Shown here: positions 17,410 through 26,788 of the stretch, piece by piece
How positions within the stretch are numbered: the stretch's first letter is position 1
Layout: each line of letters opens with the position of its first letter
Source: JBDSZL01 sp039925145
Lineage (GTDB): Bacteria; Acidobacteriota; Vicinamibacteria; Vicinamibacterales; SCN-69-37
NCBI GenBank assembly: GCA_039925145.1
Contig: JBDSZL010000065.1
Coordinates: 1 to 64,000 of the forward strand
Direction of reading: 5' to 3'
Length of the DNA stretch: 64,000 nt
The notes under the pieces: model-generated
Databases searched by the model: none
What the model was told of the DNA's origin: nothing
What the model saw: the letters and a program-made list of their open reading frames with translations, nothing else
Program-made: the position numbers and the translations under genes

Positions 17410-19605
17410 TCAGCGGGGGATCGGAGCCTTGTCGGACGGTTTGACGTTCAGAATGGCCCGCAGCACCTGCTCGGGCTGCACAGGTTTCGCCAGGTGCGCG
17501 GCAAACCCGGCAACCATCGTCTGCTGACGATCCTGCTCCTGTGCGTGTGCGGTGAAGGCAATGGCCGCGAACCTGACGCCCAGTGCGGCAGCCGCCTCCT
17601 GCAACTGACGCAGGCACGCATACCCATCTTCACCCGGCATGGAGATGTCGATCAGGGCCACTGGCACGGGCTGATTGCGGAACAGCAGCACCGCCTCGGC
17701 AGTCGATGCCGCCGTTGTCACCAGCGCGCCACTCTGCATCAGCAAGGCACGGATCACGTCTCGGCTGTCGTCGTGATCGTCGACCACCAGAACGTTCGTG
17801 CCGGCCAGCGCGCGATCGGGCAGCGCCTCCACGGGAAGGGCCGGCGCCATATGCTGCGCGACCGCCTGCGGCAGGCGGACGACAAAGGTGGCGCCTCGTC
17901 CGTCCCCCTGGCTCTCGGCGCTGACGACGCCGCCGTGGAGCTCGGCGAGGTGCTTGACGATGGCGAGACCCAGGCCCAGACCGGTATGGCGGCGGGCGCT
18001 CGACGAGTCGGCCTGACGGAATCGATCGAACACGTGCGGCAGAAACGCCGGACTGATACCCGCCCCCGTGTCGGAGACCGACAACAGAACGTCGCGGTCG
18101 ACGGCGTCGAGCATGATCGTCACCCGCCCAGCCAGCGGCGTGAACTTGATGGCATTCGACAGCAGATTCCAGACGATCTGCTGCAAGCGCGCCGGGTCGC
18201 CGAGGACTACGGCTTCAGGAGCCCTCTGCACGACGTGCAGCCGGATGCTCTTGGCAATGGCGCCGGGGCGCATCGTCTCGACGACGCGCTCCACGAGCGG
18301 CGCGAGCATCACGTCCTGCGTGTCGAGGGTGATTTTGCCGGTGACGATGCGGTTGACATCGAGGATGTCGCCGAGCAGCTGCGCCTGCGCCTGGGCGTTG
18401 CGCTCGATCACGGTGAGCGCGCGCTCCCGCTGTTCAGGGGGCAGGCCGCCCTGTTTGAGAATGGATGTCCATCCCAGGATGGCGTTCAAGGGCGTTCTGA
18501 GTTCGTGGGAGAGCGTGGCAATGAACTCGTCCTTGAACCGATTGGCCTCCTGCGCCTGATGAAACAGGCGCGCATTCTGAATGGCCAGCGACACGCGCTG
18601 GGCGACGACCTCGAGCAGATCCAGATCGTCGCGCGTGAAGGGATTTTGCGGGGTCGACCGCACGCAGATGAAAGACCCGATGACGTGCTCCTGCACGCGC
18701 ACAGGCACCACGGCAATCGACCGCGGCTCGAGGGCCTGGAGCGCTTCGCTGTACTCCGGGGTACCGGATCGCTCGGCGATGAACGACGCTGAGACTTGCG
18801 GCACCAGCACGGCCACACCGGTGCGAATGACTTCGGGGCTCAACATCCTGGGATGCACGGGGAAACTCGTGAGGCGATCGACGAGCGGTTGTCGAGCCGG
18901 ATCGCGGTGGGCCGCGGAGAACCGCTGGATTTCGCCGCGATCGTTCATCACATCCACGAGGACCCAGTCGGCGAGCGATCCGACGACGAGGGATCCGAGC
19001 TGGCCGAAGATCTCGTCGACATCGAGGGTGTGCAACGCCAGGGCCGATGCAGCGCGCAGAATTCTGTCGCGCGCTTCGGCTTCGCGCCTCGCGGTGACAT
19101 CGTGGGCGGTCACGACAACCAGCATCACGCGCCCATCGGCGTCGAGGACCGGCGTGCACGAATAGGTCGCCAGCCAGGACTTGCCGGTATCGCGGCGTGT
19201 CACCCGCAGTTCTGTGTCGATGACCGCGCTGCCTTGCAGCGCCAACGTGACGGGCCACTGCTCTCGAGCAATCGGCTCGCCGGTGGCGCTTCGGATGTCG
19301 AAGAGGTCGAGCGTCCGCAGCTGCTCGCGCCCTTCGGCAAACGACGAGAAGCCGTGCAGCGCGAGGGCCGCGCGATTCATGCGAATGGGCGAGCCGTCCG
19401 CGTCGCAGACGCAGATGCTTTCGCGCATGCTCTCGATGATGGTGTCGAGCTCGATGGCGATGCGCCGAGCGTCGTCGGAACGCAGCTGGCCCGCACTGTC
19501 ATGGGGCTCGCCGGGAGCCGGGTGATGCGGCGGCGAGGAGGTGAGGTCCATGGCGCAGACCGGAGGGACGGTCGTCTGATGCGACGATCGCCCACCGGAA
19601 GCCAC
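17410..19605 (-). CDS. Hybrid histidine kinase (PAS-GAF-HisKA-HATPase-REC)
   Basis: 731 residues without membrane spans, so a cytoplasmic sensor. Order: PAS around residues 50-180 (ESICVCDADGSPIRMNRAALALHGF), GAF around 185-340, HisKA with phospho-acceptor histidine in FIATLSHELRTPLNAILGW near 370, HATPase with N box NLLSNAIKF, DTGAGISPAFLPHVFDRF and GLGLGLAIVKHLAELHGG, then a C-terminal receiver with VLVVDDHDDSRDVI, phospho-aspartate in ALIDISMPGEDGY and the K in LAKPVQPE. All catalytic boxes are intact, in contrast to the kinase-like proteins at 130 and 48031. GTG at 19605 or ATG at 19551 could be the start. No cognate regulator adjacent. Confidence 0.92.
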   Translation of the reverse strand: MASGGRSSHQTTVPPVCAMDLTSSPPHHPAPGEPHDSAGQLRSDDARRIAIELDTIIESMRESICVCDADGSPIRMNRAALALHGFSSFAEGREQLRTLDLFDIRSATGEPIAREQWPVTLALQGSAVIDTELRVTRRDTGKSWLATYSCTPVLDADGRVMLVVVTAHDVTARREAEARDRILRAASALALHTLDVDEIFGQLGSLVVGSLADWVLVDVMNDRGEIQRFSAAHRDPARQPLVDRLTSFPVHPRMLSPEVIRTGVAVLVPQVSASFIAERSGTPEYSEALQALEPRSIAVVPVRVQEHVIGSFICVRSTPQNPFTRDDLDLLEVVAQRVSLAIQNARLFHQAQEANRFKDEFIATLSHELRTPLNAILGWTSILKQGGLPPEQRERALTVIERNAQAQAQLLGDILDVNRIVTGKITLDTQDVMLAPLVERVVETMRPGAIAKSIRLHVVQRAPEAVVLGDPARLQQIVWNLLSNAIKFTPLAGRVTIMLDAVDRDVLLSVSDTGAGISPAFLPHVFDRFRQADSSSARRHTGLGLGLAIVKHLAELHGGVVSAESQGDGRGATFVVRLPQAVAQHMAPALPVEALPDRALAGTNVLVVDDHDDSRDVIRALLMQSGALVTTAASTAEAVLLFRNQPVPVALIDISMPGEDGYACLRQLQEAAAALGVRFAAIAFTAHAQEQDRQQTMVAGFAAHLAKPVQPEQVLRAILNVKPSDKAPIPR

Positions 19606-19673
19606 TCACGAGTTTACCTGACATGCAGGCGTCGAGGGGCCTGAAACATGGTCCGATCGCGTCTGCTTTGTCC

Positions 19674-19702
19674 TTGACCTTCTTCGGTGCGGCACGTATA
19701 AC
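19674..19702 (+). promoter_or_regulatory. Sigma-70-type promoter of the HU gene
   Basis: TTGACC at 19674-19679 and TATAAC at 19697-19702 are separated by 17 nt, close to consensus in both boxes. The start codon of the HU gene is about 80 bp downstream with a GGAGG site at 19773-19777. Confidence 0.75.
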
Positions 19703-19781
19703 GACAACGCACGATCACTCGATCGCGCAATCGGCCGGCCACGCACCGCGAATTCTTCCGGCCGTTGTTTCTGGAGGCAGC

Positions 19782-20054
19782 ATGAACAAATCAGAACTGA
19801 TTCAAGTCCTCGCCACTCGTACAGGCTTCACCAAGAGCCATGCGACCACGGCCGTCAACTCGGTGCTCGAGAGCATCACCAAGTCGCTGAAGAAGGGCGA
19901 GTCGGTGTCATTCGTCGGCTTCGGCACGTTCAAGGTCAGCAACCGCAAGGCCCGCACGGCGCGTAATCCGCAGACCGGCGCCGCCATCAAGATTCCAAAG
20001 CGGCGCGTCCCTCGCTTCACCGCGGGCAAAGCGCTGAAGATGGCCGTCAAGTAA
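19782..20054 (+). CDS. hup: HU/IHF-family nucleoid protein
   Basis: 90 residues, the standard HU length, starting MNKSELIQVLATRTGFTKSHA with a GGAGG ribosome binding site. The DNA-binding arm is present (GFGTFKVSNRKARTARNPQTG, then IPKRRVPRFTAGKALKMAV). HU binds and bends DNA non-specifically and organises the chromosome. Near-consensus promoter upstream suggests high expression. The frame is open further upstream to 19623 but that part overlaps the promoter. Confidence 0.95.
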   Translation: MNKSELIQVLATRTGFTKSHATTAVNSVLESITKSLKKGESVSFVGFGTFKVSNRKARTARNPQTGAAIKIPKRRVPRFTAGKALKMAVK

Positions 20055-20075
20055 CGCGCGCACAGGCATCACTCC

Positions 20076-20101
20076 GGGCGGCGCACGCGTCTGCGCCGCC
20101 C
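20076..20101 (+). other. Strong intergenic hairpin between hup and the SUI1 gene
   Basis: GGGCGGCGCA and TGCGCCGCCC pair perfectly over 10 bp with loop CGCGTC. There is no T-tract and the next ATG lies 9 bp later, so it may be a processing or attenuating hairpin rather than a true terminator. Confidence 0.5.
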
Positions 20102-20109
20102 CCAGGCCC

Positions 20110-20466
20110 ATGCCGTTCCACAACCCGTTCGACGTGCTGCGCGATCTGCGCGGCCCTTCACCCGACAGCCCCACGCCGCCTGAGTCGCCCCAACCCGCTC
20201 CCGCGCCATCGACTCCCCTGCCCGCGCGGGTCGCTCGCGCTGTCGTGCGCATGGAACGGTCCGGACGCGGCGGCAAGATCGTCACGGTGGTGGAGCATCT
20301 GGGCCTGCCTCCCGCCGAACGCGAGGTCTGGTTGAAGGCGCTGAAGGGTGCGCTCGGTTGCGGCGGTACCGTCGACGGCGAAGCGCTCGTCCTGCAGGGC
20401 GATCAGCGCCGCACGCTTCCGGCGTGGCTCACAGCGCGTGGCGTGAAGAAGGTGACCGTCTCTTGA
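20110..20466 (+). CDS. yciH: SUI1/eIF1-like translation factor (YciH family)
   Basis: 118 residues. A proline-rich N-terminus (about 40 residues) precedes a complete SUI1 domain: VVRMERSGRGGKIVTVVEHL, WLKALKGALGCGGTVDGEAL and LQGDQRRTLPAWLTARGVKKV. YciH proteins resemble eukaryotic eIF1 and affect start-codon fidelity on the 30S subunit. It follows the HU gene on the same strand with a strong hairpin in between; it is convergent with murJ, 8 bp from its end. Confidence 0.9.
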   Translation: MPFHNPFDVLRDLRGPSPDSPTPPESPQPAPAPSTPLPARVARAVVRMERSGRGGKIVTVVEHLGLPPAEREVWLKALKGALGCGGTVDGEALVLQGDQRRTLPAWLTARGVKKVTVS

Positions 20467-20474
20467 GTCAGCAG

Positions 20475-22025
20475 TCAGCGACGCCGTGATCCCCGCAGCC
20501 GCCCCAGCATTGTCGTCGTTTCAGCCACGCCCAGGACGGCCGTCGCGGCCAGATAGATAAGCCCGTACACGGTCAACACGAGAACGGCGCGCGCGAGCGG
20601 CGTCTCGAGCGGCAGCCGCGAGCTGACGGCCCACGCCACGAGCGCCGCGGCGAAAGCTGCGCCCCAGAGGCTTGTCACGAGAGCGCCGGGCAGGCCCGTC
20701 CATCCAATGCGCTCGTTTACGGCACGGCGGAGCAAGGCAAACTCAACCCACCCCGCAAGCCCCGCTGATGCAGTCAAACCTGCAGCGCCCCACGCGGGCG
20801 GCATGCCCAGCCAGCGCGGCAGCGGAAACGCGCACACGTAGCCGAGGCTGGTCGTGATCGCAATCCGGATGATGGCAAACCGCAGAGGCGTGCGCGTGTC
20901 TCGTAATGCGTAGCACGTGGAGGAGTAGAGACGACCCAGCGTCGAGGCCAGCAGCCCGACCGCAGACCCCGCCAGGATCCCCCACACGTATTGCGCATCA
21001 CTCGCCGTGAATCGCCCCGTCTGAAGCAGGGCGCCCGTGATGTGGTCGCCGAGCGCCAGAAACGCCACCGCGGAAGGCACGACCAGATAAGCGACCCGGC
21101 GGAGCGCCGCCTGGAGTCGGATGCGCACGGCGTCGATGCCAGATGCCGCCGCGGCTTCGCCCGACATCGCAGGCAGCTCGGCAGCCGCGACCGACATGCC
21201 GAACAGACTCACAGGCAGTGTGTAGATCAATTGCGCATTCGAGAGCGCCGCGACCGCGCCGGCCGGCAACCAGCTGGCCAGCATCGTGTCGATGTATGCG
21301 CTGACTTGCACGACACCCCGGCTCAGAAACACCGGCACGAAATTGCGCGCGACCGTCCGTACGTGGACCGACGTCACGTCCCAACGCAGGCGTGCGCGCG
21401 CCACGCGGCGAACGCTCGGGACCTGCACGGCGAGTTGCAGCAGGCTGCCAGCCACCGAGCCCCACGCCAGGAGCACGGCCAGGCGGGGGGGCGCCACCGC
21501 ACCGCCGAACGCGACAAGTGTGGCGATCATCGCAGCGTTCCAGAGCACAGGTGCCGTGTACGAGAGGAGGAAACGATGGTGACTGTTCAGGATGCCGAGG
21601 CACCATGCCGAGAGCACGAGGAGGCCGGCTCCGGGAAACAGAATCCGGACGAGCGTGATGGTGAGCGCACGGGTCTCACCGTTGTACCCAGGCGCAATGA
21701 CTGTAATGAGGATCGGCGTTGCGAGTACGCCAACGGCGACGAGGATGGAGACTGCCGCCGCAAGCAGGCCGCCGATCGCCCCGGCGACACGATCGGCTTG
21801 TTCGCGATCCGATGACGCCACCAGGCCCGCATAAACAGGGATGAACGAACCTGACAGCGCGCCCTCTCCGAACAGGTTCTGCAGGACGTTCGGAATCCGA
21901 AACGCGGCCATGAAGGCATCGGCCACCGGTGAGAGCCCGAAGTAGTGCGCGAAGACGCGAATCCGGACGAGCCCGGCCAGGCGGCTGAGGAGGATGCCGA
22001 CTGCGACGAAGACGGCTTTGTTCAA
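20475..22025 (-). CDS. murJ: Lipid II flippase MurJ
   Basis: 516 residues with about fourteen membrane spans, normal for MurJ, which moves lipid II across the inner membrane for peptidoglycan synthesis. The N-terminal ILLSRLAGLVRIRVFAHYFGLSPVADAFMAAFRIPN and NLFGEGALSGSFIPVYAG, including the conserved arginines and EGA motif, are diagnostic of the MviN/MurJ MOP family. It lies downstream of the SDR gene, separated by a heptamer repeat array that occupies almost the whole 65-bp gap and leaves little room for a separate promoter. Confidence 0.94.
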   Translation of the reverse strand: MNKAVFVAVGILLSRLAGLVRIRVFAHYFGLSPVADAFMAAFRIPNVLQNLFGEGALSGSFIPVYAGLVASSDREQADRVAGAIGGLLAAAVSILVAVGVLATPILITVIAPGYNGETRALTITLVRILFPGAGLLVLSAWCLGILNSHHRFLLSYTAPVLWNAAMIATLVAFGGAVAPPRLAVLLAWGSVAGSLLQLAVQVPSVRRVARARLRWDVTSVHVRTVARNFVPVFLSRGVVQVSAYIDTMLASWLPAGAVAALSNAQLIYTLPVSLFGMSVAAAELPAMSGEAAAASGIDAVRIRLQAALRRVAYLVVPSAVAFLALGDHITGALLQTGRFTASDAQYVWGILAGSAVGLLASTLGRLYSSTCYALRDTRTPLRFAIIRIAITTSLGYVCAFPLPRWLGMPPAWGAAGLTASAGLAGWVEFALLRRAVNERIGWTGLPGALVTSLWGAAFAAALVAWAVSSRLPLETPLARAVLVLTVYGLIYLAATAVLGVAETTTMLGRLRGSRRR

Positions 22026-22029
22026 GGGT

Positions 22030-22089
22030 GGAAGTAAGGCTCGAGGCTCGGGGCTCGGGGCTTGGGGCTCGGGGCTTGGGGCTCGAGGC
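22030..22089. repeat. Heptamer repeat array between SDR gene and murJ
   Basis: Tandem GGCTCGA / GGCTCGG / GGCTTGG units on the plus strand. The array abuts the SDR stop codon (22090-22092) and fills the gap to murJ. Its orientation relative to the upstream gene is opposite to the other four arrays. Confidence 0.9.
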
Positions 22090-22854
22090 TCAGCGCATCA
22101 ACTGACCGCCGTTGACCTCGATCGTTTCGCCGACGATGAACGACGCGGCGTCGGAGGCGAGAAAGGCGACAACGTTCGCGCATTCCTCGGACGTGCCGAC
22201 GCGTCCCATCGGGATCATCCCGACGAACGTCCGCATCATCTCAGACGTCGAGAACCGCTCATGGAACGGCGTCGCGATCACACCCGGTGAGACAGCGTTG
22301 ACGCGAATGCCCTTCGGCGCCAGTTCCTTGGCGGTTGCTTTGGTGAACGCGGTGAGTCCCGCTTTCGCGACCGCATAGGCTCCGGCGCCGGCCCCGCCAC
22401 CCGTGTGGCCTGCAATCGACACGACGTTGATGATGGCGCCCGAGCGTCGGTCGATCATCGAAGGGGCGACGGCCTGCGTACAGAAGACCGCGCTCTTCAG
22501 GTTCAGCGCCTGCACCTCATCCCAGAACGCCTCGGTGAGCTCTCCGAGCGCCTGCCGCCCTACGAGGGAACCAGCGTTGTTGATGAGGATGTCAATTGAC
22601 CCCAGCTTGTTCACCACATCGGCAGCCATCGCTCGAATCTCGGAGACTTGCCGCATGTCGGCTCTGAAGGAAGCGGCGTCGCCACCCGCGCCGCGGATCG
22701 CATCCGTCACCGCCGTCGCGCCGGCTTCATTGCCGTGATACCCCACAGCCACGCGCGCACCGCGGGCGGCCAACACCAAGGCCGTCGCTGCGCCGATCCC
22801 CGACGAGGCCCCGGTCACGAGCGCCACTTTGCCAGTCAAATCACGTCCGGACAT
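22090..22854 (-). CDS. Short-chain dehydrogenase/reductase (FabG-like)
   Basis: 254 residues, complete classical SDR. Cofactor motif TGASSGIG at residues 14-21, NNAG near residue 92, catalytic serine in NVVSIAGHTGG and YAVAKAG as the YxxxK pair. A C-terminal ETIEVNGGQLMR ends as in FabG-type 3-oxoacyl reductases, but fatty-acid genes are absent, so substrate is open. Located upstream of murJ. Confidence 0.9.
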   Translation of the reverse strand: MSGRDLTGKVALVTGASSGIGAATALVLAARGARVAVGYHGNEAGATAVTDAIRGAGGDAASFRADMRQVSEIRAMAADVVNKLGSIDILINNAGSLVGRQALGELTEAFWDEVQALNLKSAVFCTQAVAPSMIDRRSGAIINVVSIAGHTGGGAGAGAYAVAKAGLTAFTKATAKELAPKGIRVNAVSPGVIATPFHERFSTSEMMRTFVGMIPMGRVGTSEECANVVAFLASDAASFIVGETIEVNGGQLMR

Positions 22855-22964
22855 AGGTGGACATGATACGGGAAGCTGTCACGGACCGGTGAGAGGCGAC
22901 TCGCCCACAACTTTCACGGGCCAGCGACGGCCAATGACACAGGTCGCGCGGCCCGGCGCAGGCT

Positions 22965-23621
22965 TCACTCGGGGCGCGTGGCTCCTGGTGCCGCGCGCGG
23001 ATGACCGTGCGCCATCACTTCAGTCCAATCACGGATTTCGCTCCAGCGATAGAATTTCCGGTGCGCAAGTGCCAACAGCTCACGGTCTTCGAGGCTGTCA
23101 CCATACCCGTAGATCACCTCGTAGCGGTCGAGATCGTATTTGCTCCGGACGCGGCGAACCTTCTCTGGCCCCGCACAGTCGCCCTCGGTATAACGGCCTG
23201 TGAACCTGCCGGCCCGTTCCTCGAGCGTGCTGCAGATGCAGAGGAGCCCCTGCGCTTCGCACCAGGGCGCGAGGTAGACGTCGAGCGATCCAGACACAAT
23301 CACCACCTCGTCCCCCGCGGCCTTGTGCCACGCAATACGGTCGAGCGCTTCCGGCCGAAGCGTTGAGGGAAGAACATCAGCGGCGTACGCCGTGCCCCGT
23401 CGGCGCACGCGCGCGGCATCGTCGCCTCGGAACGCGACCATGACGGCTACTTGCCGACCCCAACTCGCCGAAATGATGCCGAGCCGATAACCGACGACGA
23501 CCGGCAAGAGAAGCACACGACCTGCAAGGAGCCGCACCGGCCGAACAGCCGAGCGCATGAACGGCGTCCAGGTATCACTGCTCGTGATGGTGCCGTCGAA
23601 GTCGAAGAGGGCCAGGTTCAT
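22965..23621 (-). CDS. HAD-IB phosphatase (phosphoserine phosphatase-like)
   Basis: 218 residues from the ATG at 23621, overlapping the Mug stop by 4 bp. HAD motif I is FDFDGTITSSD at residues 5-15, motif II VSGSLDVY, motif III lysine in GPEKVRRV, and motif IV GYGDSLEDRELL. The set resembles the HAD-IB / SerB group of cytoplasmic phosphomonoesterases. Last gene of a chain of four overlapping genes (cupin, metallophosphoesterase, Mug, this one). Substrate unknown. The longer frame extending to 24038 is a shadow of mug. Confidence 0.88.
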   Translation of the reverse strand: MNLALFDFDGTITSSDTWTPFMRSAVRPVRLLAGRVLLLPVVVGYRLGIISASWGRQVAVMVAFRGDDAARVRRRGTAYAADVLPSTLRPEALDRIAWHKAAGDEVVIVSGSLDVYLAPWCEAQGLLCICSTLEERAGRFTGRYTEGDCAGPEKVRRVRSKYDLDRYEVIYGYGDSLEDRELLALAHRKFYRWSEIRDWTEVMAHGHPRAAPGATRPE

Positions 23622-24271
23622 TCGGTCACTTGCCTCCTCGGGGGACGTTCGATCACACCAGGTCTCGCCGACTCTCCTTCCCACCGAGACCGGACGTCCT
23701 CTGCCCCGCCGCCCCCTCGGACCGCCGCCGCCAATTCGCGCCACGTCGATTGCATCGTCCCGTACGGGAAGTGGGCGTTGCGTCCGCTCGGGTTTGGCAC
23801 GACGTACACGTCGGCACCCTCGAACGTCACGCCCTGCCGGCCCAGCGCCACGGCGTCGCTTGCGCGAAGGCCAGCAACCGATCGATACAGCGTCACTCCG
23901 ACGAAGGCGATGATGCGGGGGTGCCACCGACGGACCTTGCGACGCAGCACGGGCAGCCCCGCGATGTACTCCGCCTTCATCAAGGTGTCGATGCCGGCCG
24001 TCGCACGCGGCACCAGATTGGTGATGCCGATGCCCCACTCGGGCAGTCGCGCATCATCCTCGGGTCGGAGGCGTTCAGAGACAAGACCAGCGTCGTAGAG
24101 GAGACGCCAGAATCGGTTCGACGGCCCCGCGAAGTGATGGCCGACGGCGGCGGACCGCATGCCGGGATTAATGCCGACGAGCAGCAGATCGACCGGTGGA
24201 CTCACGCGATCGGGCAGCACGGCCCGACGGCGACGCACCAACCCCTCAGCGCGTACCCGCGAGTGCGGCAT
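23618..24271 (-). CDS. mug: Mismatch-specific uracil/thymine DNA glycosylase
   Basis: 217 residues. LLLVGINPGMRSAAVGHHFAGPSNRFW (positions 29-55) is the active-site motif of the Mug/TDG family, and VVPNPSGRNAHF is the second, DNA-inserting motif. The enzyme removes uracil or ethenocytosine opposite guanine. The first 28 residues are arginine-rich and overlap the end of the metallophosphoesterase gene by 26 bp; translation could also begin later. The stop overlaps the HAD gene start (ATGA). Confidence 0.9.
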   Translation of the reverse strand: MPHSRVRAEGLVRRRRAVLPDRVSPPVDLLLVGINPGMRSAAVGHHFAGPSNRFWRLLYDAGLVSERLRPEDDARLPEWGIGITNLVPRATAGIDTLMKAEYIAGLPVLRRKVRRWHPRIIAFVGVTLYRSVAGLRASDAVALGRQGVTFEGADVYVVPNPSGRNAHFPYGTMQSTWRELAAAVRGGGGAEDVRSRWEGESARPGVIERPPRRQVTE

Positions 24272-25202
24272 GCTCCATGGTCATGCTCACGGCGCGGCGG
24301 AACCCCGTGACAGTCACGTCAAGTTCGGGTGCGACCTCCACGACGGCGTACGCGTTCTGCTCGGGTCCAGACCCTTCGACGACAGCCCGCAACGTGTAGT
24401 AGTGGATGCCGCCCATGAGCGTATGACCGCCTGGGTGATCGTGGCCATGAAACGCCACGAGCACCTTGCGTGACTCCTCGAGCACGGCACGCACGTCTGC
24501 GCTGTTTCTGACGCACTCGTCTTTGGTGCCGTCGAGACGTTGATGGCAGAGCACGATAACCGGTTCGGCGCTGGCAGTCAGTTCCTTGCGGAGCCAGTCG
24601 ATCTGCACGGCCGGGACGTAGCTGTCGCGCCAGTCGAACTTGCCGTGGTCGTAGTCGCGTCCCTCGGCAGTGACGCACGCGTCGAGCACCAGGAACCGGA
24701 GCGCTCCACGACTGAACGCGTAGTAAGCGCTCGTCTTCGGGATGCCAGTGTTGACAATGCCGGCAAGGAACTGCGGCTTCGACAGGTTGTCCATGTCGTG
24801 GTTGCCGAGTACATGGAACGTTGGCCCCTTGAACTGCTGTATCTCCGCCTCGATGGCGGCCAAGTGCGCCTGGGTACGGGTATCCGGTTCGCGCGGCGCC
24901 ATGTCCTTGAGATCGCCGAGCGCGGCAAGAAACTCCACCCGTTCGCCGTTGAGGCGACCGACGGCCTCGCGTACTTTGCCGAGCGACTCGCGGTAGAAAC
25001 GTGTGCCGAGCGGCTCCGCATCCGCGTAGTGGGGATCGGTCAGCATGCCGAAACGGAGTCTGGGCCGCTGCGGCCCAGGCGGCTCCGGTGCGGCCTGTCC
25101 AAGAGACATGGTCGCCAGCCCAGCGAGCGACGCGCTCGACGCACGGAGAAAATCGCGTCGATCCATCCGCCACGGCCCAGTCACCGCGTCGATAGGTCTC
25201 AC
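24246..25202 (-). CDS. TAT-exported calcineurin-like metallophosphoesterase
   Basis: 318 residues from the GTG at 25202 (4-bp GTGA overlap with the cupin stop), or 306 from the ATG at 25166. Residues 13-37 carry a twin-arginine signal (RRDFLRAS then an alanine/leucine core). Metal-binding motifs run in order: TDPHYAD, GDLKD, GNHDMD, VLCHQRLD and GHDHPGGH, as in the calcineurin-like superfamily. Probably a periplasmic phosphoesterase; substrate unknown. It overlaps mug downstream. Confidence 0.88.
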   Translation of the reverse strand: MRPIDAVTGPWRMDRRDFLRASSASLAGLATMSLGQAAPEPPGPQRPRLRFGMLTDPHYADAEPLGTRFYRESLGKVREAVGRLNGERVEFLAALGDLKDMAPREPDTRTQAHLAAIEAEIQQFKGPTFHVLGNHDMDNLSKPQFLAGIVNTGIPKTSAYYAFSRGALRFLVLDACVTAEGRDYDHGKFDWRDSYVPAVQIDWLRKELTASAEPVIVLCHQRLDGTKDECVRNSADVRAVLEESRKVLVAFHGHDHPGGHTLMGGIHYYTLRAVVEGSGPEQNAYAVVEVAPELDVTVTGFRRAVSMTMEHAALAGTR

Positions 25203-25630
25203 GGCGCGACAACCTTCACGACGTAGTAGTCAACGGACTGGGGCACCTCTCTGAACCAGTGCGGCACGCCGGCAGGCACGACGATGACATCGTCTTTCAC
25301 CAGGTGGTGTTCGTCGCCGCCCCTGAGGCCAGTCCCTCGGTACTGGCCCGGCGCGGTCAGCGTCGAGGCGATCATCTCGCCGCCCGTCACGAACGTCGCT
25401 GATCCGCCGAGCACGTGGATGGTGTCGGTTTCTTTCAGGTGCACTTCCGACATGCCGGTGGCGGTTCGCTGGGTCATCTGGATGATCAGATTGGGCGCAG
25501 TGACGAGGGTGCCCCGCTGCACCACTTTCTCGTGCCCGATGACGATTACGCCGTTACCCTGGGCCGTGGTGTCACCTGACAGACTGCTGAGCAATAGCAG
25601 CAGTAAGCCCATAGTCGCCATGCGTGTCAT
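25199..25630 (-). CDS. Exported cupin-domain protein
   Basis: 143 residues with a signal peptide (MTRMATMGLLLLLLSSLSG). A single cupin barrel follows: EVHLKETDTIHVLGGSATFVTGG and HHLVKDDVIVVPAGVPHWF, including HH and PHW metal-site histidines. The GGAGG ribosome binding site supports the ATG at 25630. Coupled to the phosphoesterase by a GTGA overlap. Likely periplasmic; ligand unknown. Confidence 0.82.
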   Translation of the reverse strand: MTRMATMGLLLLLLSSLSGDTTAQGNGVIVIGHEKVVQRGTLVTAPNLIIQMTQRTATGMSEVHLKETDTIHVLGGSATFVTGGEMIASTLTAPGQYRGTGLRGGDEHHLVKDDVIVVPAGVPHWFREVPQSVDYYVVKVVAP

Positions 25631-25783
25631 GTCTGGCCTCCGTCAGCGGTCACCAGCGCGGCAGCGCGATGTGCGGTTGGCCCCGTCACTGGCGCGGTCG
25701 CTGGCCCCGTTGGACGAACAGTAACGGCGGCGGTAAATCGACGCAAGACATTCATGCGCCCTGGCCTTGACACGGGTGGCTGC

Positions 25784-26788
25784 CTACACGACGCGGCTGG
25801 CCCGCACGTAGTCGCGATCGATGCGGACCGCCAGCCCGCTGAGCGCGATCATGAACAGACCGAAGCCGACGAGCGCCAGCGGCCATCCAATCGAATCGGC
25901 GAAGTGCTCGGACGTGAACCATCCCGTGTAGGCCAAAATGGCGAGGGTCGAGACGACGAGCAGCGTGCGACTCCGCAGCAGGACGCTCAGATAGACGAAC
26001 CCGGCCGCGGCGCCGATGAACACGACTTCGAACGGCGTGGATTTGACCTGATCGAACACGCCAGCCAGACACACGGCCGTCCCGACGAAATACCAGAGGG
26101 GCGTGATGTCGCGATGTCCCAGGCGGTCGGCCCTTACAGCAGCGAGCACGAGACTGCCGCCCGTCGCTATCGCAATCACGCCATCGTCAAGAGCCACGAG
26201 ATCGAGAGCCGTGCAGAGGCCCACCGCGGCAAATGACACGGCGACGAGGAGCACGGTGGAGCGGCGCGCGACGACATACGCGAGCCCGAACTGCACCGCC
26301 ATGGCACCCGACGTGGCGAGACTGGCCCATCGCCAGTCGCCACCGGATCCGTACTCCTCGAACGCGACCAGCATCCCCACCGGCTCCAGCACGGCAGCGA
26401 TCAGATAGAGCGGCGTGGCGGCGGGTTGGAATCGCCGCTCCCGTCTGGCCAGGCTCGCCAGCGCGAACGCGGTCACGCCGCTGCCGAGCGTAATCACCAC
26501 GCGCGCCGCCGAGCTCATCGCGTCCCACTGCAAGCCAATGAATACGCTCAGACCCGCAAAGACGAACGTGCCGCCAAGAAACCCGAGCACTCTGACCAGC
26601 ACACCACGCGCGTGCAACGGCGCCGGTGCCGGCGGTTCCGACGGTGCCGCTGGACTCGGCGTCGCCGACTCGGTTGCCAGAGCCGCGAGCTCCTCGGCCG
26701 TGATGTGGTGCTGATCGGCGAGGCGGGCGATTTCGGCCAGAGCCGCTCCCCGTGGATCCAGGCTCAACGTTCCTCTCCCTGCAGCCAT
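25784..26788 (-). CDS. DUF2157-like polytopic membrane protein
   Basis: 334 residues. The N-terminal 60 residues are soluble and resemble a short helical domain (LDPRGAALAEIARLADQHHITAEELAAL) followed by a proline/alanine linker; then eight to ten hydrophobic helices follow. The arrangement of a small helical domain before a membrane domain is typical of DUF2157-type proteins. It overlaps the upstream membrane-anchored gene by 25 bp, suggesting that the two form a unit. Confidence 0.65.
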   Translation of the reverse strand: MAAGRGTLSLDPRGAALAEIARLADQHHITAEELAALATESATPSPAAPSEPPAPAPLHARGVLVRVLGFLGGTFVFAGLSVFIGLQWDAMSSAARVVITLGSGVTAFALASLARRERRFQPAATPLYLIAAVLEPVGMLVAFEEYGSGGDWRWASLATSGAMAVQFGLAYVVARRSTVLLVAVSFAAVGLCTALDLVALDDGVIAIATGGSLVLAAVRADRLGHRDITPLWYFVGTAVCLAGVFDQVKSTPFEVVFIGAAAGFVYLSVLLRSRTLLVVSTLAILAYTGWFTSEHFADSIGWPLALVGFGLFMIALSGLAVRIDRDYVRASRVV